DNA of 40,188 bases, from the NCBI GenBank assembly GCA_938008015.1, contig CALLMA010000042.1:1-40188 (forward strand). Direction: 5' to 3'. How positions within the stretch are numbered: the stretch's first letter is position 1; each line of letters opens with the position of its first letter. Position numbers and translations under genes: made by a program. Under the pieces are notes generated by a model. The model saw only the letters and a list, made by a program, of their open reading frames with translations, was not told the DNA's origin and ran no database searches. Positions 8,252-16,288 of this stretch are shown in pieces. Source of the DNA: an uncultured Celeribacter sp. (GTDB lineage Bacteria; Pseudomonadota; Alphaproteobacteria; Rhodobacterales; Rhodobacteraceae).

Positions 8252-9346
8252 TCAAGGAAGCGGAGCAATATCAACCCAGACAAGCCCGTGTCGAAAAGGC
8301 TCTTTAAGGCCTTTGCCATCATGCCAAGCAATACCTGAATTGAGAATTTCAAGCTTATTGGAGGGCAAAATATAGCTAACACGCAAATTCCCAGGCTCAG
8401 GGTCTCTCCAATTGGCCGTATCTAAAGCGGGGTCACCAAGATGATGGGGATTGTCCTCAAAGGGGCGCGCATCCGAGCTAGGTTTTGGATCTTGTAGCTC
8501 AATATTGCTCAAGAGTGTGTTGATGGCGCTATGGCGCCCATCTCCATCATGGGGATCTAAATTCGCACTTCCAATCACAATTGGCAGCGTCGGGGGAGAA
8601 GTGCCTTCAAGCTGGCCTTTTAGCAAATGATCCCAAAATAGCGTCTCATCAGCATTGCGCGCTCCGTTGCGATCTTCCGCACCATCAAAAACGGGCGATC
8701 CGGCTGCATATGCGAGTAGATTGATGGTTTTGCCATTCCATAAAATAGGAATTTGCCAATGACCGCTGGAAGAAAGCCTTAGGTTTTCAAATTCATACTC
8801 TGAGAAATAAGCGTCAGGGATCTGTGTTTGTGGAAGTTGATGCCATAAAAAGGCGTCAAACTGCTTAATCCGATCATGCTGGATTGGCATTTTTGAAAAT
8901 AAGGCCATTCCAAAATGACCACGATATTTCGCATAGCTTTGGGCGTCTTGCGGCTCATCTTTTTCGCCGTTTTTATTTAAATCAAATCCGGATTTAAGGC
9001 CTAAGTTAGAAGGGCTGCTCATAAAGTGCTGATACTGTGAAGAGGCCGCGAAAGCGCGCGCGGTATGATTGTCTATGTCGGTATCAAAATGCGTGAGCAG
9101 CAAAATGTCGGGATCAATTTCTTTGATGTGCTCAAGTGCGGCTAATAATTTAGCGTCAGTGCCCTTCACGATGGTATGCAATAAAACACCGGGGCCTTTC
9201 CCCGAAAGCTCAACAGACCATGTCGCAACGCGGATCGCCTCTTGTGCGAAACTTAGAGTGGGCAATAGGAGAAGTAAAAGAACGGCTTTTTTAAAGGGTG
9301 TGAAGAGCCGAAAAATAACATGAGTTTCTTTAAACAATCGGTTCAT
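8252..9346 (-). CDS. Exported endonuclease/exonuclease/phosphatase-fold protein
   Basis: A 364-residue protein with a signal peptide (FKKAVLLLLLLPTLSFAQ) followed by an endonuclease/exonuclease/phosphatase (EEP) fold: IRVATWSVEL at the start of the domain, ILLLTHFD, GSANLDPHDGDGRHSAIN, and a terminal HGLVWVDI. It should act in the periplasm on an unknown phosphoester. The EEP metal-site motifs are altered. The usual GDxN reads GSAN (Ser260), and the usual N of the first motif is S in TWSVE. The start at 9346 is favoured because the signal peptide begins soon after. In-frame sequence upstream runs through a hairpin into the trcR end and is not protein-like. Confidence 0.75.
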   Translation of the reverse strand: MNRLFKETHVIFRLFTPFKKAVLLLLLLPTLSFAQEAIRVATWSVELSGKGPGVLLHTIVKGTDAKLLAALEHIKEIDPDILLLTHFDTDIDNHTARAFAASSQYQHFMSSPSNLGLKSGFDLNKNGEKDEPQDAQSYAKYRGHFGMALFSKMPIQHDRIKQFDAFLWHQLPQTQIPDAYFSEYEFENLRLSSSGHWQIPILWNGKTINLLAYAAGSPVFDGAEDRNGARNADETLFWDHLLKGQLEGTSPPTLPIVIGSANLDPHDGDGRHSAINTLLSNIELQDPKPSSDARPFEDNPHHLGDPALDTANWRDPEPGNLRVSYILPSNKLEILNSGIAWHDGKGLKEPFRHGLVWVDIAPLP

Positions 9347-9357
9347 CTTTAAATAAC

Positions 9358-9382
9358 AAAGCCCAGCAATTTGCTGGGCTTT
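9358..9382 (-). terminator. Hairpin downstream of trcR, in the leader of the EEP gene
   Basis: AAAGCCCAGCAA pairs with its complement around a minimal loop, 16 bp past the trcR stop. On the minus strand it is followed by GTTATTT, a modest U-rich tail. It ends only 11 bp before the ATG of the EEP-fold gene, so it may act as a partial terminator or attenuator for that gene. Confidence 0.7.
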
Positions 9383-9398
9383 GATGATTTGGATTATC

Positions 9399-10127
9399 TT
9401 ATTCGTCTTCTGCATTATCAGGCAGGTTGAAGAAGCTGTCAGCATCAATGGGGGCTTCTTCTTTTGATGTGTTGTCATCAAGTGTGAAAGCCTCAAGCCC
9501 TGCGATGGCTGTTGGAGATTTTGGCTCTGCTTCCATCTCGAGTGATTGCTCGGTTGAGAGCAATTTGCGACGTTCATCATCAGACATCGCGCCACCTTCA
9601 GCAGCCTTTTTCGCAGCAGCTTTTTGTACGATCAAATCAAGCTCAGACTGTTTGCACAGCCCTAGTGCAACCGGATCGACAGGCTGCATGTTGGAGATGT
9701 TCCAATGCGTGCGCTCGCGGATCGATTGTATGGTTGGTTTCGTTGTGCCAACCAATTTTGCGATTTGTGCATCTGCAAGCTCAGGGTGGTACTTAACCAA
9801 CCAAAGAATCGAATTTGGGCGATCTTGGCGCTTTGAAAGCGGCGTATAGCGTGGGCCACGGCGCTTTTCTTCGCCTTGTGCTGCCGCATTATACTTCAGC
9901 TTAAGCTTTTGAAGCGGGTTCTCTTCAGCTGTTTTAATCTCATCAGCTGTAAGTTGGTTGTTTGATACTGGATCAAATCCACGTACGCCAGCCGCAACAT
10001 CACCGTCAGCAATACCTTGAACTTCTAATTCGTGTAAGCCGCAAAAATCAGCGATTTGCTTGAAGCTCAGTGTTGTATTATCAACCAGCCAAACAGCAGT
10101 CGCTTTGGCCATAATTGGTTTTGCCAT
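9399..10127 (-). CDS. trcR: Cell-cycle transcriptional regulator TrcR (DUF1013)
   Basis: A 242-residue member of the DUF1013/TrcR family, which is restricted to alphaproteobacteria and is described as a cell-cycle regulator. The N-terminus MAKPIMAKATAVWLVDNTTL, SFKQIADFCGLHELEVQGIADG, and the central GPRYTPLSKRQDRPNSILWLVKYHPELADAQIAKLVGTT with two helix-turn-helix-like segments are diagnostic. The C-terminus is acidic. AGGAG sits 7 bases before the ATG. A pair of TCTTAAGA palindromes lies 21-41 bp upstream and could be an operator. Confidence 0.93.
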   Translation of the reverse strand: MAKPIMAKATAVWLVDNTTLSFKQIADFCGLHELEVQGIADGDVAAGVRGFDPVSNNQLTADEIKTAEENPLQKLKLKYNAAAQGEEKRRGPRYTPLSKRQDRPNSILWLVKYHPELADAQIAKLVGTTKPTIQSIRERTHWNISNMQPVDPVALGLCKQSELDLIVQKAAAKKAAEGGAMSDDERRKLLSTEQSLEMEAEPKSPTAIAGLEAFTLDDNTSKEEAPIDADSFFNLPDNAEDE

Positions 10128-10147
10128 CAGTCATCTCCTAACTTATG

Positions 10148-10168
10148 TCTTAAGAGTATTTCTTAAGA
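10148..10168. promoter_or_regulatory. Paired TCTTAAGA palindromes upstream of trcR
   Basis: Two identical 8-bp palindromes (10148-10155 and 10161-10168) are separated by 5 bp, with centres 13 bp apart, just upstream of the trcR start. They could be an operator pair or form a leader hairpin in the trcR mRNA. No known binding site is assigned. Confidence 0.35.
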
Positions 10169-10194
10169 AAACGATTTATCCCAAAGTGTAACAG

Positions 10195-10325
10195 ATACAT
10201 TTCTCCCGTCGCCTTAAAAGGCTTTCCCAAGAGGGACGTCGTTACCAGTTTTGGGGAACTTAGGATTTGTATAAAAGCGAATGAGCGCAATTGAAAGAGA
10301 AAATATTCCAATTGCGCTTTTTCTT
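10195..10325 (+). ncRNA. Candidate small RNA with its own intrinsic terminator
   Basis: No protein frame is present. A strong plus-strand terminator (AGCGCAATTG paired with CAATTGCGCT, then TTTTTCTT; 10284-10325) lies between two minus-strand genes, so neither neighbour needs it. Upstream is foldable sequence: GCC-TTAAAA-GGC closed by CGTC/GACG, and a longer pairing of TTTCCCAA (10223-10230) with TTGGGGAA (10251-10258). Pyrimidine-rich TCTCCC and TTTCCC patches resemble anti-Shine-Dalgarno loops of alphaproteobacterial sRNAs. The 5' end is arbitrary because no clear promoter is visible. It might instead be the long 5' leader of trcR read on the other strand. Confidence 0.35.
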
Positions 10326-10334
10326 ATTTGCAAA

Positions 10335-10949
10335 TTATCTGCCTTTGAGAGGCCCGCTTAATAGCTTTTTGAAAGCATCGCTTCTGTGACTCATGTCTTT
10401 TTTGCGCGCAGGATCCATTTCGCCGAAAGTGATATCTTCGCCTATTGGCATAAATATCGGATCGAATCCAAAGCCTTGATCGCCGCGCATCGGCCAAACC
10501 AAACGCCCTTCGACAATCCCTTCGCAAATCTCGTCATGCCCATCAGGCCAAGCGATGCAAAGGGTGCATGAAAAACGTGCGGTGCGTGGTTCTGCCGCGT
10601 TTTGAGCTTCCAAAAGATCCCATACTTTTTTCATCGCCATGGGGAAGTCTCGGCCATTAGCAGTTTCAGCCCAATCGGCTGTATACACACCCGGCGCGCC
10701 GCCAAGCGCATCGACCATAATGCCGCTATCATCTGAAAGGGCAGGGAGGCCCGTTTCTTTTGCTGCAAAATGGGCCTTGATGCGCGCGTTTCCTGCAAAT
10801 GTATCTTCGGTTTCTTCAGGCTCTTCTAAGCCTAAATCACCTGCAGAGACGACCTCAATGCCAAAAGGCTCCAAAAGCTCAGCGATTTCGCGCAATTTGC
10901 CTTTGTTATGAGAAGCTAAAACGAGCTTATTTTCTACCAACTGCCGCAT
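10335..10949 (-). CDS. rdgB: XTP/dITP diphosphatase (RdgB/HAM1)
   Basis: The house-cleaning pyrophosphatase that hydrolyses ITP, dITP and XTP to monophosphates, preventing incorporation of deaminated purines. Family motifs present are [12 protein letters not shown] near the N-terminus, the metal-binding [23 protein letters not shown], and GFGFDPIF near the C-terminus followed by MSHR. The 204-residue length is normal. Its ATG overlaps the rph stop by one base, so it is translated from the same transcript, an arrangement common in this class. Confidence 0.95.
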   Translation of the reverse strand: MRQLVENKLVLASHNKGKLREIAELLEPFGIEVVSAGDLGLEEPEETEDTFAGNARIKAHFAAKETGLPALSDDSGIMVDALGGAPGVYTADWAETANGRDFPMAMKKVWDLLEAQNAAEPRTARFSCTLCIAWPDGHDEICEGIVEGRLVWPMRGDQGFGFDPIFMPIGEDITFGEMDPARKKDMSHRSDAFKKLLSGPLKGR

Positions 10950-11662
10950 TAAGCAACGGCCGCGTTTTGAATGTCGATCAATTCACGCACGCCTTTATCT
11001 GCGAGGTCAAGAAGCTGATTAAGCTGTGCGCGCGAATAAGTAGCACCTTCCGCACTCATTTGTGTTTCAACCATTTGACCATTGCCAAGCATGATGAAAT
11101 TCCCATCAACACCCGCTTCGCTATCTTCAGGGTAATCCAGATCAAGCACTGGTTGGCCTGCGTAAATACCGCAAGAAATGGCCGCAACATTTGAGATCAA
11201 TGGATCTGTCGTGATGTCGCCAGCTTTCAAAAGCTTATTAACAGCTAAACGCAGAGCGACCCAACCACCTGTGATAGAGGCGCAGCGTGTGCCGCCATCA
11301 GCTTGGATGACATCACAATCGACTGTAATTTGACGCTCGCCTAATGCAACGCGGTCAACGCCTGCGCGCAGGGAGCGCCCGATGAGGCGTTGGATTTCTA
11401 CAGTGCGGCCGCCTTGCTTGCCTGACGTTGATTCACGGCGCATTCTGCTTGATGTTGAGCGCGGCAACATGCCGTATTCTGCCGTGACCCATCCTTGGCC
11501 TGAATTGCGCATAAAGGGAGGAACGCGCTCTTCTAGCGTTGCTGTGCATAAAACATGCGTGTCGCCACAGCGAATCATGCATGAGCCTTCGGCATGTTTC
11601 GTTACATTGGTTTCAATTGTAACATCGCGCATTTGGTCAAGATTTCTACCACTTGGTCTCAT
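10949..11662 (-). CDS. rph: Ribonuclease PH
   Basis: A phosphorolytic 3'-5' exoribonuclease that trims tRNA precursors. It begins [17 protein letters not shown] and carries [29 protein letters not shown] and the catalytic [19 protein letters not shown]. The length of 237 residues is standard. The start at 11662 is chosen because AAAGGA lies upstream and the family always starts with MRPSGR. The 14 extra in-frame upstream residues are not conserved. It is cotranscribed with rdgB and divergent from hrcA. Confidence 0.96.
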   Translation of the reverse strand: MRPSGRNLDQMRDVTIETNVTKHAEGSCMIRCGDTHVLCTATLEERVPPFMRNSGQGWVTAEYGMLPRSTSSRMRRESTSGKQGGRTVEIQRLIGRSLRAGVDRVALGERQITVDCDVIQADGGTRCASITGGWVALRLAVNKLLKAGDITTDPLISNVAAISCGIYAGQPVLDLDYPEDSEAGVDGNFIMLGNGQMVETQMSAEGATYSRAQLNQLLDLADKGVRELIDIQNAAVA

Positions 11663-11807
11663 TTTTATAATCCTTTGGCTAGCTTTATCGAATTTTAACA
11701 ACACTTAGCGACAAGCGTATAAAAAGCGCAAGCCTCATTGACCATCTGCTACAATCTCTTTTATGAATTTACAGCAGTTTTTTATTTTGGACGTAAGTTA
11801 GGACTAC

Positions 11808-12881
11808 ATGCTCAATAACACCAATATACTTGATGAGCTCAATCATCGCTCGCGGGAAGTTTTCCGCAAAGTTGTTGAGGGTTATCTGGAAAGTGGGGAT
11901 CCCATTGGATCTCGTAGCCTGACACGAACGTTGGACGAGAAAATATCTGCTGCGACTATTCGCAATGTTATGCAGGATTTGGAAAATATGGGGCTTTTAA
12001 ATAGTCCGCATATTTCAGCCGGCCGCATTCCGACGCAATCTGGGTTGCGTATGTTTGTAGATGGATTGCTCGAGGTTGGAACTGTTGATGAAGATGTGCG
12101 CCAAAAAATGAAGCGCTCCGTTTCTCAAGAGGGACTTCAAGAAACGGGCGCTGTTGAAGGGTTGCTTGATCGCGTCGGATCGGCTTTGTCTGGGCTTACG
12201 CAAGGTGCAAGCTTGGTATTGACGCCTAAAATGGAAGCGCCTCTCAAACATATTGAATTTGTGTCCCTCGCGCCAGATCGCGCATTGGTTGTTTTGGTGT
12301 TTGAAGATGGGCGCGTTGAAAATCGAATCTTTACGCCGCCCCTCGGTCATACGGGAAGCTCTTTGCAAGAAGCGACGAATTTTATGAATTCCTTTGTCGC
12401 AAATAAAACCCTCGCCGAGCTGCAGCACACTTTAAAGCTTGAGATACAAAAACGCAGGCAGGAAATTGATAGCCTTACGGCGGATTTGATCGAAAACGGG
12501 GATGCTTTTTGGGAAAATGAAGACGAGAAAAATGCACGATTGATTGTGCGTGGTCGCTCGCATTTACTATCTGATAACGAAGGTGTTGATTTAGATCTCA
12601 TAAAAACTCTATTTGATGACCTTGAACATAAGCGTGATATCGCTGAATTTCTGGAATTAACCGAAGAAGGAGAGGGTGTGCGCATTTTTATTGGCTCAGA
12701 GAATAAACTTTTTTCACTTTCGGGTTCCTCTTTGGTAGTTTCTCCTTATATGAACGATGAGCAAAAAATTATTGGTGCTGTAGGTGTAATTGGGCCGACC
12801 CGCTTGAACTATGGGCGGATTGTTCCAATTGTAGATTATACAGCACAGCTTGTTGGGCGTGTTTTGTCCGCTAAAAGATGA
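11808..12881 (+). CDS. hrcA: Heat-inducible transcription repressor HrcA
   Basis: The repressor of class I heat-shock genes that binds CIRCE elements and is tuned by GroE. The N-terminal winged helix is recognisable: VVEGYLESGDPIGSRSLTR, ATIRNVMQDLENMGLL, and SAGRIPTQSGLRMFVD. The middle and C-terminal parts (VVLVFEDGRVENRIF; YGRIVPIVDYTAQLV) match the GAF-like dimerisation region. The length of 357 residues is normal. AGGA precedes the ATG. I found no CIRCE inverted repeat in the 145-bp intergenic region, so autoregulation through CIRCE is not supported here. Confidence 0.95.
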   Translation: MLNNTNILDELNHRSREVFRKVVEGYLESGDPIGSRSLTRTLDEKISAATIRNVMQDLENMGLLNSPHISAGRIPTQSGLRMFVDGLLEVGTVDEDVRQKMKRSVSQEGLQETGAVEGLLDRVGSALSGLTQGASLVLTPKMEAPLKHIEFVSLAPDRALVVLVFEDGRVENRIFTPPLGHTGSSLQEATNFMNSFVANKTLAELQHTLKLEIQKRRQEIDSLTADLIENGDAFWENEDEKNARLIVRGRSHLLSDNEGVDLDLIKTLFDDLEHKRDIAEFLELTEEGEGVRIFIGSENKLFSLSGSSLVVSPYMNDEQKIIGAVGVIGPTRLNYGRIVPIVDYTAQLVGRVLSAKR

Positions 12882-12891
12882 GAAGTGAAAT

Positions 12892-13458
12892 ATGACGAAC
12901 GAACCAAAAGATAATATTCTTGATGATATTTTAGCTGAGCAGGGCGAAGATATTGATTTTTCTGAAGAAGCAGAAGAACTCAGCGAAGAAAATGAAATTG
13001 AGCTTTTGCGCAATGAGCGCAATGAATTCAAAGATCGTTTCATTCGCGCAGTTGCAGAAGCTGAAAACGCACGTAAGCGCGCTGATCGTGATCGCCGCGA
13101 GGCTGAGAATTATGGCGGCTCAAAGCTTGGGCGCGATATGCTTTCTGTCTTCGATAACCTAAAGCGTGCAACAGAAACCATCACAGATGAGCAACGTGAG
13201 CAAAATGCGGCGCTTATTGAGGGTATCGAGCTGACAATGCGCGAGCTTTTAAGCGTTTTCGGCAAACATGGTATTGAAGTTATCTCGCCAGAAGCAGGTG
13301 ATAAATTCGATCCGCAAGTGCATGAAGCCATGTTTGAAGCACCTGTGCCGGGTACAACGGCTGGTGAGATCATTCAAGTCATGAATGTGGGCTTCACAAT
13401 TCATGACCGCCTGCTACGTGCAGCACAAGTTGGTGTGAGCTCTACGCCCGCCGCTTAA
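12892..13458 (+). CDS. grpE: Nucleotide exchange factor GrpE
   Basis: The cochaperone that releases ADP from DnaK. The acidic N-terminus (EEAEELSEENEIE) leads into the long coiled-coil helix with RFIRAVAEAENARKRADRDR, followed by the signature LLSVFGKHGIEVISPEAGDKFDPQVHEAMF and the beta-domain end GFTIHDRLLRAAQVGVSS. It begins 10 bp after hrcA. Its stop codon overlaps the mutS stop on the opposite strand by 4 bp, leaving no room for a terminator between them. Confidence 0.96.
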   Translation: MTNEPKDNILDDILAEQGEDIDFSEEAEELSEENEIELLRNERNEFKDRFIRAVAEAENARKRADRDRREAENYGGSKLGRDMLSVFDNLKRATETITDEQREQNAALIEGIELTMRELLSVFGKHGIEVISPEAGDKFDPQVHEAMFEAPVPGTTAGEIIQVMNVGFTIHDRLLRAAQVGVSSTPAA

Positions 13459-16127
13459 TCGCTGCTGAGGGATTTGAGCTCATACAAAAGTTGAAGCGCC
13501 TCACGAGGCGTGAGCTCGTCGGGAGAAATCTCGGCGAGTTTTTCTATGGCTGGATTGCTTTGTTCGCTTTGATTCGCTTGAGGTTGAGGCGATGGCTGGG
13601 ATGCGAAGAGAGGCAAGTCATCAATGATCGCTTTCGGGTTTACCGCATTGTCGGCTTGGCCTTTTTCAAGAGAAGCCAAAACGGAACGTGCGCGTTCAAC
13701 TACGGCGCTGGGCAAACCTGCCAATTTGGCGACTTGAACACCGTAAGAGCGGTCGGCCTTGCCTTTGATCACCTCATGCAAAAAGATCACATCGCCCTTC
13801 CACTCGCGCACTGCAACAGTCGCATTTTCAGCGCCTTCTAGTTTTTCGCAAAGCGTTGTCATTTCATGGTAATGCGTCGCAAAAAGTGCGCGGCATTTAT
13901 TCACGTCATGAAGGTGCTCAAGCGTGGCCCAAGCAATGGAAAGCCCGTCATATGTCGCCGTGCCGCGACCAATCTCATCTAAGATTACCAAGGCGCGATC
14001 TTCCGCTTGATTTAAAATCGCAGCCGTTTCAACCATTTCAACCATGAATGTTGAGCGCCCGCGCGCGAGATCATCCGAGGCACCAACGCGAGAAAAGAGC
14101 TGGGAGACAATGCCAATTTCAGCGCTTTGCGCCGGCACATAGGAACCGGCTTGCGCGATCAAGGCGATGAGGGCATTTTGGCGAAGGAATGTGGATTTAC
14201 CAGCCATGTTTGGACCCGTGAGCATCCAGATTGACGCCGCACTCGGGTTGGCGGATAGATCACAGCTGTTGGCTACAAAGCTATTGCCGCCGCTCTTCTT
14301 TAAAGCCTGTTCGACAACAGGATGGCGCCCGCCAGTGATATTAAAGTTGCGCGTGTTATTTACCTCAGGCTTCGTCCAGTCTTCATTGATGGCGAGCTGG
14401 GCGAGTGAGACGGCGAGATCAAATTCTGCAATGGCACGAGAGGTTTGAGCGATGCGTGCGGCATTTTGCAAGATTTGAGCGCAAAGCTGTGCAAAGATTT
14501 GCTTCTCAATTTCTAATGCGCGCGCGCCGGCATTGTGGATTTTTGTTTCAAGCTCTGAAAGCTCAACTGTCGTAAAGCGGACTTGGTTGGCTGTTGTTTG
14601 TCTGTGAATAAAGCTTTGAGAAAGTGGTTCTGAAAGCATTTTTTGAGCATGGGTTGAGGTTGTTTCAATGAAATACCCCAAAACATTGTTGTGCTTGATT
14701 TTGAGAGAGGAAATCTCAGTTTCCTGTGCGTATTTTGCTTGCAAGGAAGCAACGACACCACGCCCCTCATCACGCAAGACGCGCATCTCATCCAATTCGC
14801 CGTGATATCCCTTGGCAACAAAGCCGCCGTCGCGGGCAAGAAGAGGGGCTTCTTCAACGAGTGCGCTCTGGAGGAGTGCGATCAATTCAGCATGAGGATT
14901 GAGATCTGATAGGGATTTGCTCAGCAGCACGGGCGCGTCTTGCAAATCAAAGAGGCTGTGGATGTCACCAGCTTGGATGAGACCATTGCGAATGGATGTA
15001 AGGTCTCTTGGGCCTGCGCGATCGAGACTCACGCGAGAAAGGGCGCGTTCAATATCGGGTGTGCTTGAGAGGTGTTGCGCAATTTGGTCACTTAAGGTGC
15101 GATTTGAGATTGCAAATTCAACAGCTTCAAGGCGCTCATGAATGGTCGCAACATGTTGCGAGGGGCTTGAAAGCCTTTGCTCCAGCAAACGCCCGCCCGC
15201 AGCTGTTTTCGTTTGGTCCATGACATTTAAGAGCGATCCGGCTTTGCCGCCACTCATCGCGGAAGTGATTTCAAGGTTGCGCCGTGTTGCGGCATCAATT
15301 TGCATTGTGCCATTTAAATTTTCACGCACAGGCGGACGAAGAAGGGGAAGCTTTCCCTTTTGCGTGATATCGAGGTAATCTACGATTGCACCTAAGGCGG
15401 AAATCTCACTGATGCTAAAGGCGCCAAAGGCTTCAAGCGTTGCGACTTTATAGAGCTCTTGCAGTCTCTTTTTGGATGATGCGGAATCAAATGAGCTTTT
15501 TGACAGAAAGCTGAGTTGCTCTGAGAAATCTGCCAGTAGCTCTGCATGATTGGCTTCGAACTCTTCGGTCACAATGATTTCAGAAGGATTGAGCCGCGCC
15601 ATTTCTGGTGCAAATGAGGCGAGTGGGCATTGAGTAACATGTAGTTCGCCAGTTGAAATATCGACCCAAGCTAAGGCGCTTTCATCGCGGATGCTGGAGA
15701 AGGCGGCTAAGTAATTATGCCTGCGCGCATCTAAAAGACTGTCTTCCGTCAGGGTGCCTGGTGTCACTAAGCGGACAACATCGCGTTTGACGACGGCTTT
15801 CGCACCTCGTTTTTTAGCCTCTTGTGGATCTTCAAGCTGCTCACAAACGGCCACTTTAAAGCCTTTGCGAATGAGGGTGAGCAAATAGCCTTCCGCAGAA
15901 TGAACCGGCACGCCGCACATCGGTATATCATCGCCGTCATATTTGCCGCGCTTTGTAAGTGCGATATCAAGGGCGGCGGCTGCACTAATGGCATCATCGA
16001 AAAAAAGCTCGTAGAAATCGCCCATGCGATAAAAGAGCAGCGCATCGCGGTGGCGCGCTTTTATCTCTAAGAATTGCGCCATCATGGGGGTGGCTTTAGG
16101 TTTGTTGGCTACTTCAGCTTTAGGCAC
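13455..16127 (-). CDS. mutS: DNA mismatch repair protein MutS
   Basis: The mismatch-recognition ATPase of methyl-directed or strand-directed repair. The N-terminal FYRMGDFYELFFDDA contains the mismatch-wedging Phe-x-Glu. The ATPase has Walker A TGPNMAGKSTFLRQ, the SRVGASDDLARGRSTFMVEM signature, Walker B LVILDEIGRGTATYDG and ATHYHEM. The length of 890 residues is typical. The start appears to be GTG at 16127 with AGGGAT just upstream, while the internal MM pair about 15 codons in is an alternative. It is divergent from maeB. Confidence 0.96.
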   Translation of the reverse strand: MPKAEVANKPKATPMMAQFLEIKARHRDALLFYRMGDFYELFFDDAISAAAALDIALTKRGKYDGDDIPMCGVPVHSAEGYLLTLIRKGFKVAVCEQLEDPQEAKKRGAKAVVKRDVVRLVTPGTLTEDSLLDARRHNYLAAFSSIRDESALAWVDISTGELHVTQCPLASFAPEMARLNPSEIIVTEEFEANHAELLADFSEQLSFLSKSSFDSASSKKRLQELYKVATLEAFGAFSISEISALGAIVDYLDITQKGKLPLLRPPVRENLNGTMQIDAATRRNLEITSAMSGGKAGSLLNVMDQTKTAAGGRLLEQRLSSPSQHVATIHERLEAVEFAISNRTLSDQIAQHLSSTPDIERALSRVSLDRAGPRDLTSIRNGLIQAGDIHSLFDLQDAPVLLSKSLSDLNPHAELIALLQSALVEEAPLLARDGGFVAKGYHGELDEMRVLRDEGRGVVASLQAKYAQETEISSLKIKHNNVLGYFIETTSTHAQKMLSEPLSQSFIHRQTTANQVRFTTVELSELETKIHNAGARALEIEKQIFAQLCAQILQNAARIAQTSRAIAEFDLAVSLAQLAINEDWTKPEVNNTRNFNITGGRHPVVEQALKKSGGNSFVANSCDLSANPSAASIWMLTGPNMAGKSTFLRQNALIALIAQAGSYVPAQSAEIGIVSQLFSRVGASDDLARGRSTFMVEMVETAAILNQAEDRALVILDEIGRGTATYDGLSIAWATLEHLHDVNKCRALFATHYHEMTTLCEKLEGAENATVAVREWKGDVIFLHEVIKGKADRSYGVQVAKLAGLPSAVVERARSVLASLEKGQADNAVNPKAIIDDLPLFASQPSPQPQANQSEQSNPAIEKLAEISPDELTPREALQLLYELKSLSSD

Positions 16128-16288
16128 AATCGGATCCCTATAGATATTTGCCCCAACTTAGCTCGAGTTTTTCACAGGTAAAAGGGCAATGATAGCGATA
16201 ACAGTTTAATTTATACTCTTTAATGATTGTGGGTGTTAAATCATCTGTCTATTTAGGCACAATCGAAGAATAAAAAGGTCCCGTTGAT

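Noticed and set aside
9347-9595. N-terminal extension of the EEP-fold protein
   Set aside because: It runs across the trcR terminator and the trcR 3' end, is low in protein character, and the signal peptide begins just after the ATG at 9346.
11705-11807. CIRCE element for hrcA
   Set aside because: I looked for TTAGCACTC-N9-GAGTGCTAA and found no match.
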